NCBI RefSeq assembly: GCF_030247605.1
Contig: NZ_JAOTSB010000003.1
Location: 1 to 64,000, forward strand
DNA length: 64,000 nt
Reading direction: 5' to 3'
Source of the DNA: Acidaminobacter sp.
GTDB lineage: Bacteria > Bacillota > Clostridia > Peptostreptococcales > Acidaminobacteraceae
How positions within the stretch are numbered: the first letter of the stretch is position 1; the number at the start of each line of letters is the position of its first letter. Below, one piece after another: positions 56,074 through 64,000 of this stretch. The notes under the pieces were generated by a model. That model saw only the letters and a program-made list of their open reading frames with translations. It was not told the origin of the DNA and did not search any database. A program made the translations under genes and the position numbers.

Positions 56074-56817
56074 ATGAAACTGGTACTGGATTGTCATGTC
56101 CATACTTATGCAAGCGGGCATGCTTATTCTACGGTAAAAGAGTATATGGATGCGGCTGTTGAAAAAGGGCTGGCGCTGATTGGATTTTCAGATCACGGGC
56201 CTGCCATGCCCGGTGGACCGCATCCTTTTCATCATGGGAACCAACAAGTCATCCCAAGACACTATAAAGGGGTGACGCTTCTTAGGGGTGCAGAGCTAAA
56301 TATTATTGATTTTGAAGGCCGGATTGACCTTGAGGAAAGAATTCTCAAGCGACTCGACTATTGTATAGCGGGATTTCACGACGTCTGTCTTGAGCCGGGC
56401 AATCAGGCCCAGAATACAGAGACCCTTATCAAGGTCATGCAGAATCCTTATGTGGACATTCTCGCCCACACGGGCAATCCACGCTGGCCCATTGACCGGC
56501 AAGCTGTTATTGAAGCGGCTGCAGCAGCCGGTAAGATCATTGAAATTAACAACTCCTCCTTTACCAACCTGGGGAGAAAGGGAAGTAAGGACAATTGCTA
56601 TCAAATAGCAGAGCTGGCTTGTCGCCACAATGTCAGAATGATCGCCTCCAGCGACTGCCATATTGCTTTTGATTTAGGAAAGTTTGACTATGCGGCCAAG
56701 CTCTTTAAAGAGGTTGGCGTGCCTGAAACGCTCATCATGAACACCGAGGCCTCGAAATGGCTGGGATACCTGTCAGAAAAGGGCAAGGTAAAGGATTTGA
56801 CAGAGCGGTCTGTGTAA
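56074..56817 (+). CDS. PHP-domain phosphoesterase, YcdX type
   Basis: A 247-residue PHP-domain enzyme. Metal-binding motifs are DCHVHTYAS, GFSDHGPAMPGG, GAELNI, GFHD and SSDCHIAFDLG, which together match the YcdX phosphatase branch. It is not fused to a polymerase or HisN-type sequence. GAGAGGATGGG precedes the ATG at 56074; an in-frame start inside the dehydrogenase gene is less likely. It follows that gene by 16 bases. Natural substrate unknown. Confidence 0.85.
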   Translation: MKLVLDCHVHTYASGHAYSTVKEYMDAAVEKGLALIGFSDHGPAMPGGPHPFHHGNQQVIPRHYKGVTLLRGAELNIIDFEGRIDLEERILKRLDYCIAGFHDVCLEPGNQAQNTETLIKVMQNPYVDILAHTGNPRWPIDRQAVIEAAAAAGKIIEINNSSFTNLGRKGSKDNCYQIAELACRHNVRMIASSDCHIAFDLGKFDYAAKLFKEVGVPETLIMNTEASKWLGYLSEKGKVKDLTERSV

Positions 56818-56845
56818 CGTTGGCAACCTATTTGGGGGGGAGACA

Positions 56846-57913
56846 GTGAAATCAAGCATCGAAATTATGACCAAGGCTAAGCCTGAACTTCGCAGTATGA
56901 CGCTGCAGGAAACGATTCAATTGACTGAAGCCCTTGGAGAAAAGAAATTCAGGGGGAGACAGGTATACGCCTGGGTTCACAGAGGCGTAAAAAACTTCGA
57001 CGAAATGACGGATTTGTCCCAGAGCTTCAGACAAAAGCTCGCTCAGCACACTGTTCTGGACAATATGAAATGTGTGGATGCGTTGACATCAAGCAATGAT
57101 CAGACGACAAAATATCTTTTCAAGCTGAATGATGGCAATGTCATAGAGTCTGTGCGCATGGTATATCGACATGGGGTTTCGGCTTGCTTGTCCACGCAGG
57201 TGGGCTGCCGTATGGGCTGTACCTTCTGTGCCTCAACAATTGACGGTATGGTTAGAAATTTGTCCGCCGGAGAGATTTTGGGCCAACTGCTTGAAATTCA
57301 AAACCTGGGCGGCGCCAGGGTGTCCAGCGTCGTTTTAATGGGAAGCGGTGAGCCGCTGGACAATTTTGACGAAGTGACCAAGTTCATTGAGCTGGCGAGT
57401 TCAGAAGAGGGATTAAAGTTGGGACAGCGTCACATGACACTGTCTACCTGCGGGATTGTTCCCGGCATCAGGGCACTGGCAAAGAAACGCTATCAAATCA
57501 CATTGGCAGTGTCGCTGCACAGCGCAGAGGACGCCAAAAGATCAGAGCTGATGCCGGTGAACAGAAAATATCCGGTCAGCGAAGTCTTTAAGGCTTGTGA
57601 TGAGTATGCCAATGAAACCGGCCGGAGAGTCACTTATGAATACGCGTTGATCAAGGGTGAAAACGATCGCGAAGAAGAGGCTTTAAAGCTGGCGAAAGCA
57701 CTCAAAGGAAAGCTTTGTCATGTCAATCTGATCCCGGTTAATCCGGTGGCGGAACGTGGCTATAAAGCCTCAAGCGACTTATCCGTCAAGCGATTCTCAG
57801 AGCTGCTTAAGCGCTCGGGCATAGAGACGACAGTACGGAGAGAGCTTGGCAGCGACATTAATGCCGCCTGTGGGCAGCTTAGAAAATCTTATCTGGACGA
57901 ACCGGAAGCGTAG
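56846..57913 (+). CDS. rlmN: 23S rRNA A2503/tRNA A37 C2-methyltransferase
   Basis: A 355-residue radical SAM methyltransferase. The cluster motif CxxxCxxC is C121, C125 and C128 (GCRMGCTFC), and the two methylation cysteines are C114 and C342 (AACGQL). The GSGEPLDN motif and length match RlmN. Cfr is a close relative with the same motifs, but the N-terminal region and chromosomal setting favour RlmN. It uses a GTG start after GGGGGGGAG. Confidence 0.93.
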   Translation: MKSSIEIMTKAKPELRSMTLQETIQLTEALGEKKFRGRQVYAWVHRGVKNFDEMTDLSQSFRQKLAQHTVLDNMKCVDALTSSNDQTTKYLFKLNDGNVIESVRMVYRHGVSACLSTQVGCRMGCTFCASTIDGMVRNLSAGEILGQLLEIQNLGGARVSSVVLMGSGEPLDNFDEVTKFIELASSEEGLKLGQRHMTLSTCGIVPGIRALAKKRYQITLAVSLHSAEDAKRSELMPVNRKYPVSEVFKACDEYANETGRRVTYEYALIKGENDREEEALKLAKALKGKLCHVNLIPVNPVAERGYKASSDLSVKRFSELLKRSGIETTVRRELGSDINAACGQLRKSYLDEPEA

Positions 57914-58060
57914 TGTCCATTCAACTTTTATCGCTGAATAAACGAATGAAATTGTCTGAAAATTTTTTTTCGTTCATGAAGGACATACTCTGAGGGAAAT
58001 CGAATATTATGGGTATACTATCGTTAAACCATCCACCCAAATTAAGAGGAGGAGATTGAC

Positions 58061-58474
58061 ATGTTTTCATTAATCGTAGGGAACCGTGGCAGTGGAAAAA
58101 CAAAGATGTTAATTGATATGGCCAACGAGAGAGCAAAAACTTCCAACGGCACCAGTATATTTATTGATGCCGACAAGAGCCACATGTATGATCTGCCCCA
58201 CAATGTCCGGTACATCAGCACTATGGATTTGCCTTTACAATCTGCCCAAGAATTTTTCGGATTCATTTGTGGTTTGATGGCAAGTGATTATGATCTGGAG
58301 AATCTGTACATTGATGGTCTGAAGAAGACTATGAAGGGCAGCATGGATGAAATCGCAGAGAACATTAAACGCGTGGAAGCTTATGCAGAGGTCAGCAATG
58401 TTAAAGTTGTGGCAACGGTGACCTGTGAAATGGAAGAAATTCCTGAAGAACTTAAGAAGTACATTAAGGAATAA
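58061..58474 (+). CDS. Small P-loop ATPase-like protein
   Basis: A 137-residue protein with a Walker A GNRGSGKTK at residues 7-15. The rest has no Walker B, sensor or partner domain that I can name, though DYDLENLYIDGL may supply the acidic strand. Clostridial homologues are usually labelled hypothetical or twitching-motility ATPase-like on the P-loop alone. GAGGAGG precedes the ATG; a TATACT box lies at 58014-58019. Function unknown. Confidence 0.7.
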   Translation: MFSLIVGNRGSGKTKMLIDMANERAKTSNGTSIFIDADKSHMYDLPHNVRYISTMDLPLQSAQEFFGFICGLMASDYDLENLYIDGLKKTMKGSMDEIAENIKRVEAYAEVSNVKVVATVTCEMEEIPEELKKYIKE

Positions 58475-58541
58475 TTTTAAATTGAATGTTACCGCCTTTG
58501 GTTCAACGTCAGACCATTAAGTTGAACTGTCAAAAACGGTT

Positions 58542-58589
58542 AAAACGCCCCTGAAGACGCTTTGTGCGGTCTTTCAGGGGCGTTTTTTT
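58542..58589 (+). terminator. Intrinsic terminator after the P-loop gene
   Basis: AAAACGCCCCTGAAGAC (58542-58558) pairs with GTCTTTCAGGGGCGTTTT (58569-58586) with one mismatch, then a T-run. A 12-base direct repeat TGGAAGCGGGTG lies just downstream (58597-58608 and 58614-58625), the second copy part of another hairpin with GCTTCCACCCG. Confidence 0.88.
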
Positions 58590-58661
58590 CTGATTGTGGA
58601 AGCGGGTGACTGATGGAAGCGGGTGTCTGAGAGACCTGCTTCCACCCGTTTTTGTAAGACG

Positions 58662-58901
58662 CTAAATAAAGGCTTTGCCGAGAAATTTGCGGATTAAATC
58701 AGGATCGCTGAAATCATCCAGTTCAATTTCGCGGCCATCCTCTTCAAAATGGACAATGACCTTGGTATTGCCTTCTTTAAATTTTTTTGCGACGGTTTCT
58801 TCGCTGATTTCTCTGACCTTGTTGTCATGGTGTCTGATCTTGACGAATTCTTTTACGAAATGGCTTCCGGTGAGCCCGATCACTTTTGTATAGGTTTGCA
58901 T
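58662..58901 (-). CDS. Small conserved-looking hypothetical protein
   Basis: A 79-residue protein, MQTYTKVIGLTGSHFV at the start, with no motif that I recognise. It is probably real: the ATG has a full AGGAGG with normal spacing on the minus strand, and codon use looks like its neighbours. It is acidic in the C-terminal half and has no membrane segment. It is encoded alone, opposite to the genes on either side. Confidence 0.6.
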   Translation of the reverse strand: MQTYTKVIGLTGSHFVKEFVKIRHHDNKVREISEETVAKKFKEGNTKVIVHFEEDGREIELDDFSDPDLIRKFLGKAFI

Positions 58902-59021
58902 AGAGTCCCTCCTGATTAGTTGAAAATTGTAGACTTTCGTACTTAAATCTATTATATGACAAAACTGAGGTGATTGGAAAAAATTCAGAAAAGTAAAACA
59001 GATTAAATAATAATTAAAAGG

Positions 59022-59050
59022 TAAGAATCAAGGTCAAAGTTTGGTATAAT
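59022..59050 (+). promoter_or_regulatory. Extended -10 promoter of the universal-stress gene
   Basis: TGG-TATAAT (59042-59050), an extended -10, with a weak -35 TAAGAA 17 bases upstream (59022-59027). It would give a leader of about 120 bases before the gene at 59180. Confidence 0.6.
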
Positions 59051-59179
59051 AAGTATGATAATGTGTACAAAGCAGTGACCATCGGCATATTTATTTTAAC
59101 AACTGCCTTTAAAGTCGATTGGGAATGGACCAACAATAGATCACATAGAGCACCAGACGACATTTGGAAGGGGTTAGAC

Positions 59180-59605
59180 ATGGTAAACAGAAGGAAGATC
59201 ATGGTCTGCGTCACCCAGCAGAAATCATGCGAGCGTCTCATCAAGCGAGGGGCGGAACTCTGTAAGCCGCAGGATGAATTGCTGGTCGTTCATGTTGTTA
59301 AAGAAAACTGGCGCTATTTCGGGAAGTTAAAAGAAGCTGACGCGCTTGAATATCTTTTTGACATATCAAAGGCGTATGATGCGACCCTGTCGGTCATCAA
59401 AGAAATGGATATAGAAGGCGCTCTTACTAAGTTCGCTTATGAAGAGCAGGTGGATACCATTGTGATGGGCGAATCCCTCGAGACCACCAAGCAGCAGAAT
59501 ATGATCAACAGACTGGAAAATAAATTGAACAGAGATGTCATCATAGAAATTGTACCGTTGGAATTTGCCGCAGAACAGGGTGTCGCTCTGACGGCGTCAA
59601 TATAA
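59180..59605 (+). CDS. Universal stress protein (UspA-like)
   Basis: A 141-residue Usp-fold protein. It begins RRKIMVCVTQQKSCERLIKRGAELC and carries VDTIVMGES near the ATP-loop position; the usual G-x2-G-x9-G(S/T) loop is degenerate, so nucleotide binding is uncertain. The form resembles the Usp domain found in KdpD-type sensors. The ATG at 59180 follows GAAGGGG by seven bases; an upstream in-frame ATG at 59063 is not supported. A terminator follows at once. Confidence 0.75.
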   Translation: MVNRRKIMVCVTQQKSCERLIKRGAELCKPQDELLVVHVVKENWRYFGKLKEADALEYLFDISKAYDATLSVIKEMDIEGALTKFAYEEQVDTIVMGESLETTKQQNMINRLENKLNRDVIIEIVPLEFAAEQGVALTASI

Positions 59606-59620
59606 GTCGTTTCAAGTCAT

Positions 59621-59646
59621 AAGCCCTTTTTGGAGGGCTTTTTTTA
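59621..59646 (+). terminator. Intrinsic terminator after the universal-stress gene
   Basis: AAGCCCT (59621-59627) pairs with AGGGCTT (59634-59640), six-base loop, then a T-run to 59645. Confidence 0.85.
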
Positions 59647-59775
59647 TTTGCAGTTTTTCGCTCCAAAAGTCGACCATTTGGGAATTAAAAACAGGCGTGA
59701 TGTTTTGTCTATCCAAATTGTGGTATGAATAGGATGCCGGTAATTTAGTCTGTCTGATCAAAAGGAGGGAACTGA

Positions 59776-61500
59776 ATGAAACGCAATCTGAGTATGCTGC
59801 TGATCTTGATTCTCGTATTATCACTGACGGGATTTAATTTTGCAGCGGAGAGTGAATCTGTCGAAATTACAATCTTCCACACCAATGACGCCCATGCCAG
59901 GGTGGAGTCCAGCGCAACTATTGTTGGATATGCTAAAATTGCCACACTGGTAAATAAGGCGAAAGCCGAAAATCCAAATGTAATGCTTTTGGATGCGGGT
60001 GACGCGACCCATGGGCAGACCATTGCTACCCTTGTAAAAGGCAAAAGCATTGTAGATATTTACAATGCTGTTGGCTATGATGCCATGACGCTGGGCAACC
60101 ACGATTTCAACTACGGTAAAGCACGGGTGCTCGAGCTTGAAGACATGGCGGAATATCCGTTCCTTGCAGCAAACGTGATCAATGAAGACGGTACGCCTTT
60201 TGTGGAACGTTATATCATCAAAGAAATGGAAGGTGTCAAAGTAGGTGTGTTCGGTCTTGCAACCCCTGAAACTTATTACAAGTCCCATCCGGATAATACC
60301 AAGGGACTGAAGATCGAAAATCCAATTGAAGTCGCCAAAGCAATGGTCGCAGAACTCGAGGACAAAACTGATATTATTATAGTCTTGTCACACCTTGGAC
60401 TAGAGCCTGCATCAGAATTCACAGACCGTATGATCGCCTATCAGGTACCGGGTGTGGATCTCATTATTGGCGGACACAGCCACACGCGCTTTTCAACCGG
60501 CATTATCAACAATGGCGTCAACATCGTTCAAACCGGCGGGTACAATGAAAGTTTGGGAAGAATTGATATTACCTGGAGCGGCGGTGAAATTGCTTCTGTT
60601 AAGCCATATTTGATTCCTGCGGCGTCAGTCGCTGACCTGGGCGAAGACGAAACCGTAAAAAATCTGATCACGACGCTCAAAGGTGAGCAGGATGTCGTGA
60701 CTTCGGTCGTCGTCGGGAACACCCCTGTAGAACTCGTTGGTACTCGTGAATTGGTCAGAACGGGTGAAACCAATCTTGGGAATCTGATTACTCAGGCCAT
60801 GATTCACGCCACGGGCGCAGAGGTTGCCATAACTAACGGCGGCGGCATTCGGGCGTCAATTGATGTCGGAGATATTACCGTGGGTGAAATTTCTACAGTC
60901 TTGCCGTTTGGCAACTACATTGTGACAAAATCAATTTCCGGGGAAGATCTTCTGAAAGCCATCGAGCATGGATTAACGGATTATCCTAATCAGATGGGTG
61001 CTTTCCCGCACATCGCAGGGATCAGAGTACAGTTTGATCCAACGAAAGAAGTGGGCAAGAGAGTCGTAACCGCAACTGTGGACGGCAAAGCGGTGGAGCC
61101 TGCACACATGTATATGACAGCGACAAACGACTTCATGGCAGCCGGCGGTGATGCGTATCTGATGTTTAAAAATTACCCAGAGGCAGGTCTGTTTGTAGCT
61201 CTGGACGAAGCACTTGTGAAATATATTAAGGAAGTCGGCGTCGGAAGTGCCTCAGTTGACGGCAGAATTAAAGTCTATGACGGTCCGGCAATTGTGACAC
61301 CAGCACCTGCGCCCGCACCTGTGACACCTGAACCTGGAACACCAGGAACAGAAGGTCACTATACTGTCGTTTCAGGAGATTCTTTGTATCGTATTGCGCT
61401 AAAATACAACACAACGTGGCAAAAATTAGCTGAGTACAATAAACTCAGCAATCCTAATGTGATCCTGCCAGGTCAGATCATTCACATTCCGGCTATGTAG
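59776..61500 (+). CDS. Secreted 5'-nucleotidase/UDP-sugar hydrolase with LysM anchor
   Basis: A 574-residue exported enzyme. A signal peptide (about 1-24) is followed by a metallophosphatase domain with HTNDAHARV, LDAGDATHG, GNHDFN and GGHSHT, the 5'-nucleotidase C-terminal domain (about 310-480; GETNLGNLITQAM), a Pro/Thr linker, and a C-terminal LysM (HYTVVSGDSLYRIALKYN to HIPAM). UshA-type enzymes salvage extracellular nucleotides. The LysM suggests it stays bound to peptidoglycan. It has AAAGGAGGG before the ATG and its own terminator. Confidence 0.9.
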   Translation: MKRNLSMLLILILVLSLTGFNFAAESESVEITIFHTNDAHARVESSATIVGYAKIATLVNKAKAENPNVMLLDAGDATHGQTIATLVKGKSIVDIYNAVGYDAMTLGNHDFNYGKARVLELEDMAEYPFLAANVINEDGTPFVERYIIKEMEGVKVGVFGLATPETYYKSHPDNTKGLKIENPIEVAKAMVAELEDKTDIIIVLSHLGLEPASEFTDRMIAYQVPGVDLIIGGHSHTRFSTGIINNGVNIVQTGGYNESLGRIDITWSGGEIASVKPYLIPAASVADLGEDETVKNLITTLKGEQDVVTSVVVGNTPVELVGTRELVRTGETNLGNLITQAMIHATGAEVAITNGGGIRASIDVGDITVGEISTVLPFGNYIVTKSISGEDLLKAIEHGLTDYPNQMGAFPHIAGIRVQFDPTKEVGKRVVTATVDGKAVEPAHMYMTATNDFMAAGGDAYLMFKNYPEAGLFVALDEALVKYIKEVGVGSASVDGRIKVYDGPAIVTPAPAPAPVTPEPGTPGTEGHYTVVSGDSLYRIALKYNTTWQKLAEYNKLSNPNVILPGQIIHIPAM

Positions 61501-61538
61501 CAATTTGTTATAAGCGGTTTTTAATGAGTCAAGTCGTA

Positions 61539-61578
61539 AATGAGAGCCAGATGATACCTGTCTGGCTCTCATTTTTTT
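61539..61578 (+). terminator. Intrinsic terminator after the 5'-nucleotidase gene
   Basis: AATGAGAGCCAGA (61539-61551) pairs with TCTGGCTCTCATT (61561-61573), then a T-run. Confidence 0.9.
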
Positions 61579-61656
61579 CTTGAAGTGTGAGGCAATTGTG
61601 TGATGGCCGTTTATTCGGGGTATCAACTTATTGAAACCTTGAAAGGGGATGCCCTT

Positions 61657-64000
61657 ATGAAAAAAGAATGGAACAAAATTTTGCCGCCAATTTTAGGTGG
61701 GGTGTTGCTGCTATTTGTTTTCGGAGATCAGATTTTGGCTTTTGCAGCAGATTATCAATGGTTTAAAATGTTGGGTTATACTGAAACCTTCTTTGTTGAA
61801 ATCAAGACAAAATTGATGATATGGGTACCGCTTTCACTGATCCTCTCAGTGGCACTCAGTCTGTACTTCATCAAATTATTTGACAAGTATATAAAATTAG
61901 GGCAAATCTTTATTTCCAAACCGGAGCTGGCTAAATTCAAAAAAATCCTGGTCGTGATTTCGGTTGGATTGGGCATATTTTTGTCGTGGGTATCGACCGG
62001 TGAGCTTTGGTTGAAAATATTATTCTTCTTAAACAGAAATTCATTTGGTGTTGAAGACCCAATATTTGGTAACGACGCATCTTTCTACATCTTCTCAAAG
62101 CCTATGATTGAGAATCTGATGAGCCTCGGCATTTTCACAACCCTTGTGATCATTGTGGCGACACTTGTCTTTTATTCTCTTGTATTTAAGCAATATCCGC
62201 CTTCAGAAGGTACGGTTTATTATTTGGACAGAACTGCTGGCATTCCAAATGTAATTAGTTTTTTCAAACGGGACATTTTGAGAAATGCTGTGAAGCGACT
62301 CGCTACTTTAGGCGCGCTCTTTTTCGTATTATTGGGAAGTTTCTTCCTGCTGATGACCTATGATCTCGTCTATTCTCCACGGGGAGCGGCTTTCGGGGCA
62401 AGTTACACGGATGTCGCGGTTACACTGAAAGGGTATATTGCGCTGGCCATTGTTTCTTTTATCTCAGCTGTACTTTTTTTTGTAGGCATGGTGAAGGAGA
62501 AAAAGCGTTTAATCGCAGCGGGTCCGGTCGCAATCGTGTTTATTGGCATTATCACTTCGGTGATCGCCTTTGGGGTTCAAAGATTAATTGTAGAGCCGGA
62601 TGAAATTTCAAAAGAGCAGCCCTATATTGAATACAACATTGCTTTTACCCAAAAAAGCTTTAATCTCGACCAGGTTGAGTCGAGGGAATTTCCTGTCAAT
62701 CAGGAGCTGACCGCAAAAGATCTTGAAGAAAATGAAGCAACCATCCGAAACATTCGCATCAATGACGAAACGCCATTGCTTCAGACGTTTAACCAATTGC
62801 AGAGTTTGAGGCTCTATTATCAGTTCAGCAATATAAGCATGGATAGGTATGTCATTGATGGCCAATACAGACAAGTCTTTCTGGCTCCGAGGGAACTGAA
62901 CACTGATAAACTGACAGAGAAAGCAAAGACTTGGATTAATCTGCACTTGAAATATACTCACGGTTATGGCGTGGTCGTGGCGCCGGTCAACGAAGTCACC
63001 CCTGAAGGCCAGCCAAAGCTCATGGTTAGAAATATTCCGCCGACCACAGAGACGGATTTGAAGCTGACTAGGCCGGAGATTTATTTTGGTCTTCTGACAG
63101 ATCAATATATTATCACAGGGACGAATGAGGATGAGTTCGACTATCCGAGCGGCTCCGACAACACAGAAACCCGTTATGAAGGCATTGACGGCATCAGTCT
63201 GAGTGGCGCGAACAGATTCCTCTATGCAATCACTCAGCGCAGTATGAGATTGCTTTTTTCTGATAATATTACTGCGGACAGCCGAATCCATTATACTAGA
63301 GACGTCATTGACCGCGCTGCTAAAATTGCGCCATTCTTAATTTACGAGCATGACCCCTATATGGTCATGAACCAGGAGGATGGCAAACTGTATTGGATTG
63401 TGGACGCCTATACAGCGACTGCGGATTATCCATATTCTCAGCGATACGGGTTTAAAGGCTATATTGTCAATTATGTTCGAAACTCGGTCAAAATTGTCGT
63501 AGACGCTTATAATGGCACAATTGATTATTACGTCTTTGATGAAAGCGACCCTATGATCCAGACCTATAAAAATATTTACAAGGATTTGTTTAAACCTGCG
63601 TCTGAGCTTCCCGCAGGCTTGCAGCAGCATATAAAGTATCCGCGGGACTTATTTGACCTGCAGGCAGAGGTATATAGACTTTATCACATCAATAACCCGG
63701 TTGTTTTTTATAATGGTGAGGATGCCTGGGATATCGCTAATGAAAAATATCTGGACCAGATTGAGAAAGCGAAGTCAAACTACGTCATGTTTAAGTTGCC
63801 TGAGGAAGACACCGAAGAGTTCGCTTTGATTTTACCGTTCACGCCGCGTGAAAAGGCAAACATGACCAGTCTGCTCGTCGCGAGAAATGATGGCGAAAAC
63901 TATGGCAAACTTTTTGTATATCGTTTTCCAAAGGACAAGACCATTGATGGCCCTATGATGATCGAGTCCAGAATTGATCAGGATTCTACCATTTCACCTC
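61657..64000 (+). CDS. UPF0182 family membrane protein, C-terminus cut by window edge
   Basis: The open frame runs from the ATG at 61657 (GAAAGGGG upstream) to the window end, about 781 residues so far. Seven membrane segments are seen in the first ~315 residues (first GGVLLLFVFGDQILAF, last AAGPVAIVFIGIITSVIAFGV), followed by a large external region with VEPDEISKEQPYIEYNIAFTQKSFNLD, DETPLLQTFNQLQSLRLYYQF and ITQRSMRLLFSDNI. These match the UPF0182 family, proteins of about 900-1000 residues in Firmicutes and Actinobacteria. Function is unknown. Confidence 0.9.
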   Translation, partial: MKKEWNKILPPILGGVLLLFVFGDQILAFAADYQWFKMLGYTETFFVEIKTKLMIWVPLSLILSVALSLYFIKLFDKYIKLGQIFISKPELAKFKKILVVISVGLGIFLSWVSTGELWLKILFFLNRNSFGVEDPIFGNDASFYIFSKPMIENLMSLGIFTTLVIIVATLVFYSLVFKQYPPSEGTVYYLDRTAGIPNVISFFKRDILRNAVKRLATLGALFFVLLGSFFLLMTYDLVYSPRGAAFGASYTDVAVTLKGYIALAIVSFISAVLFFVGMVKEKKRLIAAGPVAIVFIGIITSVIAFGVQRLIVEPDEISKEQPYIEYNIAFTQKSFNLDQVESREFPVNQELTAKDLEENEATIRNIRINDETPLLQTFNQLQSLRLYYQFSNISMDRYVIDGQYRQVFLAPRELNTDKLTEKAKTWINLHLKYTHGYGVVVAPVNEVTPEGQPKLMVRNIPPTTETDLKLTRPEIYFGLLTDQYIITGTNEDEFDYPSGSDNTETRYEGIDGISLSGANRFLYAITQRSMRLLFSDNITADSRIHYTRDVIDRAAKIAPFLIYEHDPYMVMNQEDGKLYWIVDAYTATADYPYSQRYGFKGYIVNYVRNSVKIVVDAYNGTIDYYVFDESDPMIQTYKNIYKDLFKPASELPAGLQQHIKYPRDLFDLQAEVYRLYHINNPVVFYNGEDAWDIANEKYLDQIEKAKSNYVMFKLPEEDTEEFALILPFTPREKANMTSLLVARNDGENYGKLFVYRFPKDKTIDGPMMIESRIDQDSTISP

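Noticed and set aside
59063..59179. N-terminal extension of the universal-stress protein
   Set aside because: It lies in the likely leader, lacks a ribosome site and has no Usp-like residues; the ATG at 59180 fits the fold.
1..64000. tRNA, rRNA, prophage or insertion-sequence genes
   Set aside because: I searched by eye for transposases, integrases and tRNA-like cloverleaves and saw none; a dedicated scan (tRNAscan, ISfinder) would be needed to exclude short remnants.

Overview
The window looks like chromosome of a low-to-mid GC Gram-positive anaerobe, most likely class Clostridia. The evidence is the tig-clpP-clpX-lon-ysxC block, a CIRCE (HrcA) site, a two-subunit glycine decarboxylase (gcvPA/gcvPB) behind a tandem glycine riboswitch, an AmmeMemoRadiSam radical-SAM gene, the clostridial glpK-glpO-type cassette, strong AGGAGG ribosome sites and frequent TTG/GTG starts. 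A relative of the Fusibacter/Acidaminobacter group is only a guess. I see no rRNA, tRNA, insertion sequence, prophage or CRISPR array. Nearly everything is core chromosome.

Layout. 0-6 kb: amrS, a GNAT acetyltransferase, a one-domain ModE-like regulator behind a long RNA hairpin, a TraX-type membrane protein, recX and a UvrD-type helicase. 6-12.4 kb: protein quality control (trigger factor, ClpP, ClpX, then Lon under its own CIRCE promoter, coupled to the GTPase YsxC/EngB). 12.4-16.6 kb: a Cache-type membrane protein, a NUDIX hydrolase, a cyclophilin, and class II fructose-bisphosphate aldolase on the other strand. 16.6-23.6 kb: an rRNA methyltransferase, an RsuA-type pseudouridine synthase and a glycerol cassette (glpK, a GlpO-like dehydrogenase, a flavoprotein fused to DUF1667). 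23.7-25.3 kb, minus strand: a formamidase-family enzyme and a small MltG-like membrane protein.

25.4-34 kb: a GNAT protein, RluA-type synthase, an unrecognised protein carrying a HEPN-like R-x6-H motif coupled to a TGS-kinase, an RsbU-type membrane phosphatase, an ArsR-type regulator, endonuclease IV and QueG. 34-43.3 kb: kbl, a DUF2177 membrane protein, two tandem MGDG-synthase/UgtP-type glycosyltransferases, an XRE-cupin regulator, an FG-GAP-like lipoprotein, a two-component system and an RDD protein. 43.3-54 kb: one-carbon and glycine metabolism (lplA opposite gcvT-gcvH-gcvPA-gcvPB, then folD), followed by pyruvate carboxylase. LplA can lipoylate GcvH, GcvPA/PB/T with GcvH split glycine, and FolD carries the C1 unit onward. 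Kbl feeds or drains the same glycine pool, and pyruvate carboxylase supplies oxaloacetate.

54-64 kb: an HD-GYP phosphohydrolase, a D-2-hydroxyacid dehydrogenase, a PHP phosphoesterase, rlmN, a small P-loop protein, a small hypothetical protein, a universal-stress protein, a secreted 5'-nucleotidase with a LysM anchor, and the start of a UPF0182 membrane protein cut by the window edge.

I found no multi-gene unit that I can defend as a wholly new system. The best leads are the HEPN-like protein at 27.3 kb, the structured leader of the ModE-like gene at 1.6 kb, the FAD-oxidoreductase/DUF1667 fusion at 22 kb, the CIRCE control of lon, and the lipoprotein/two-component group at 39-42.7 kb.
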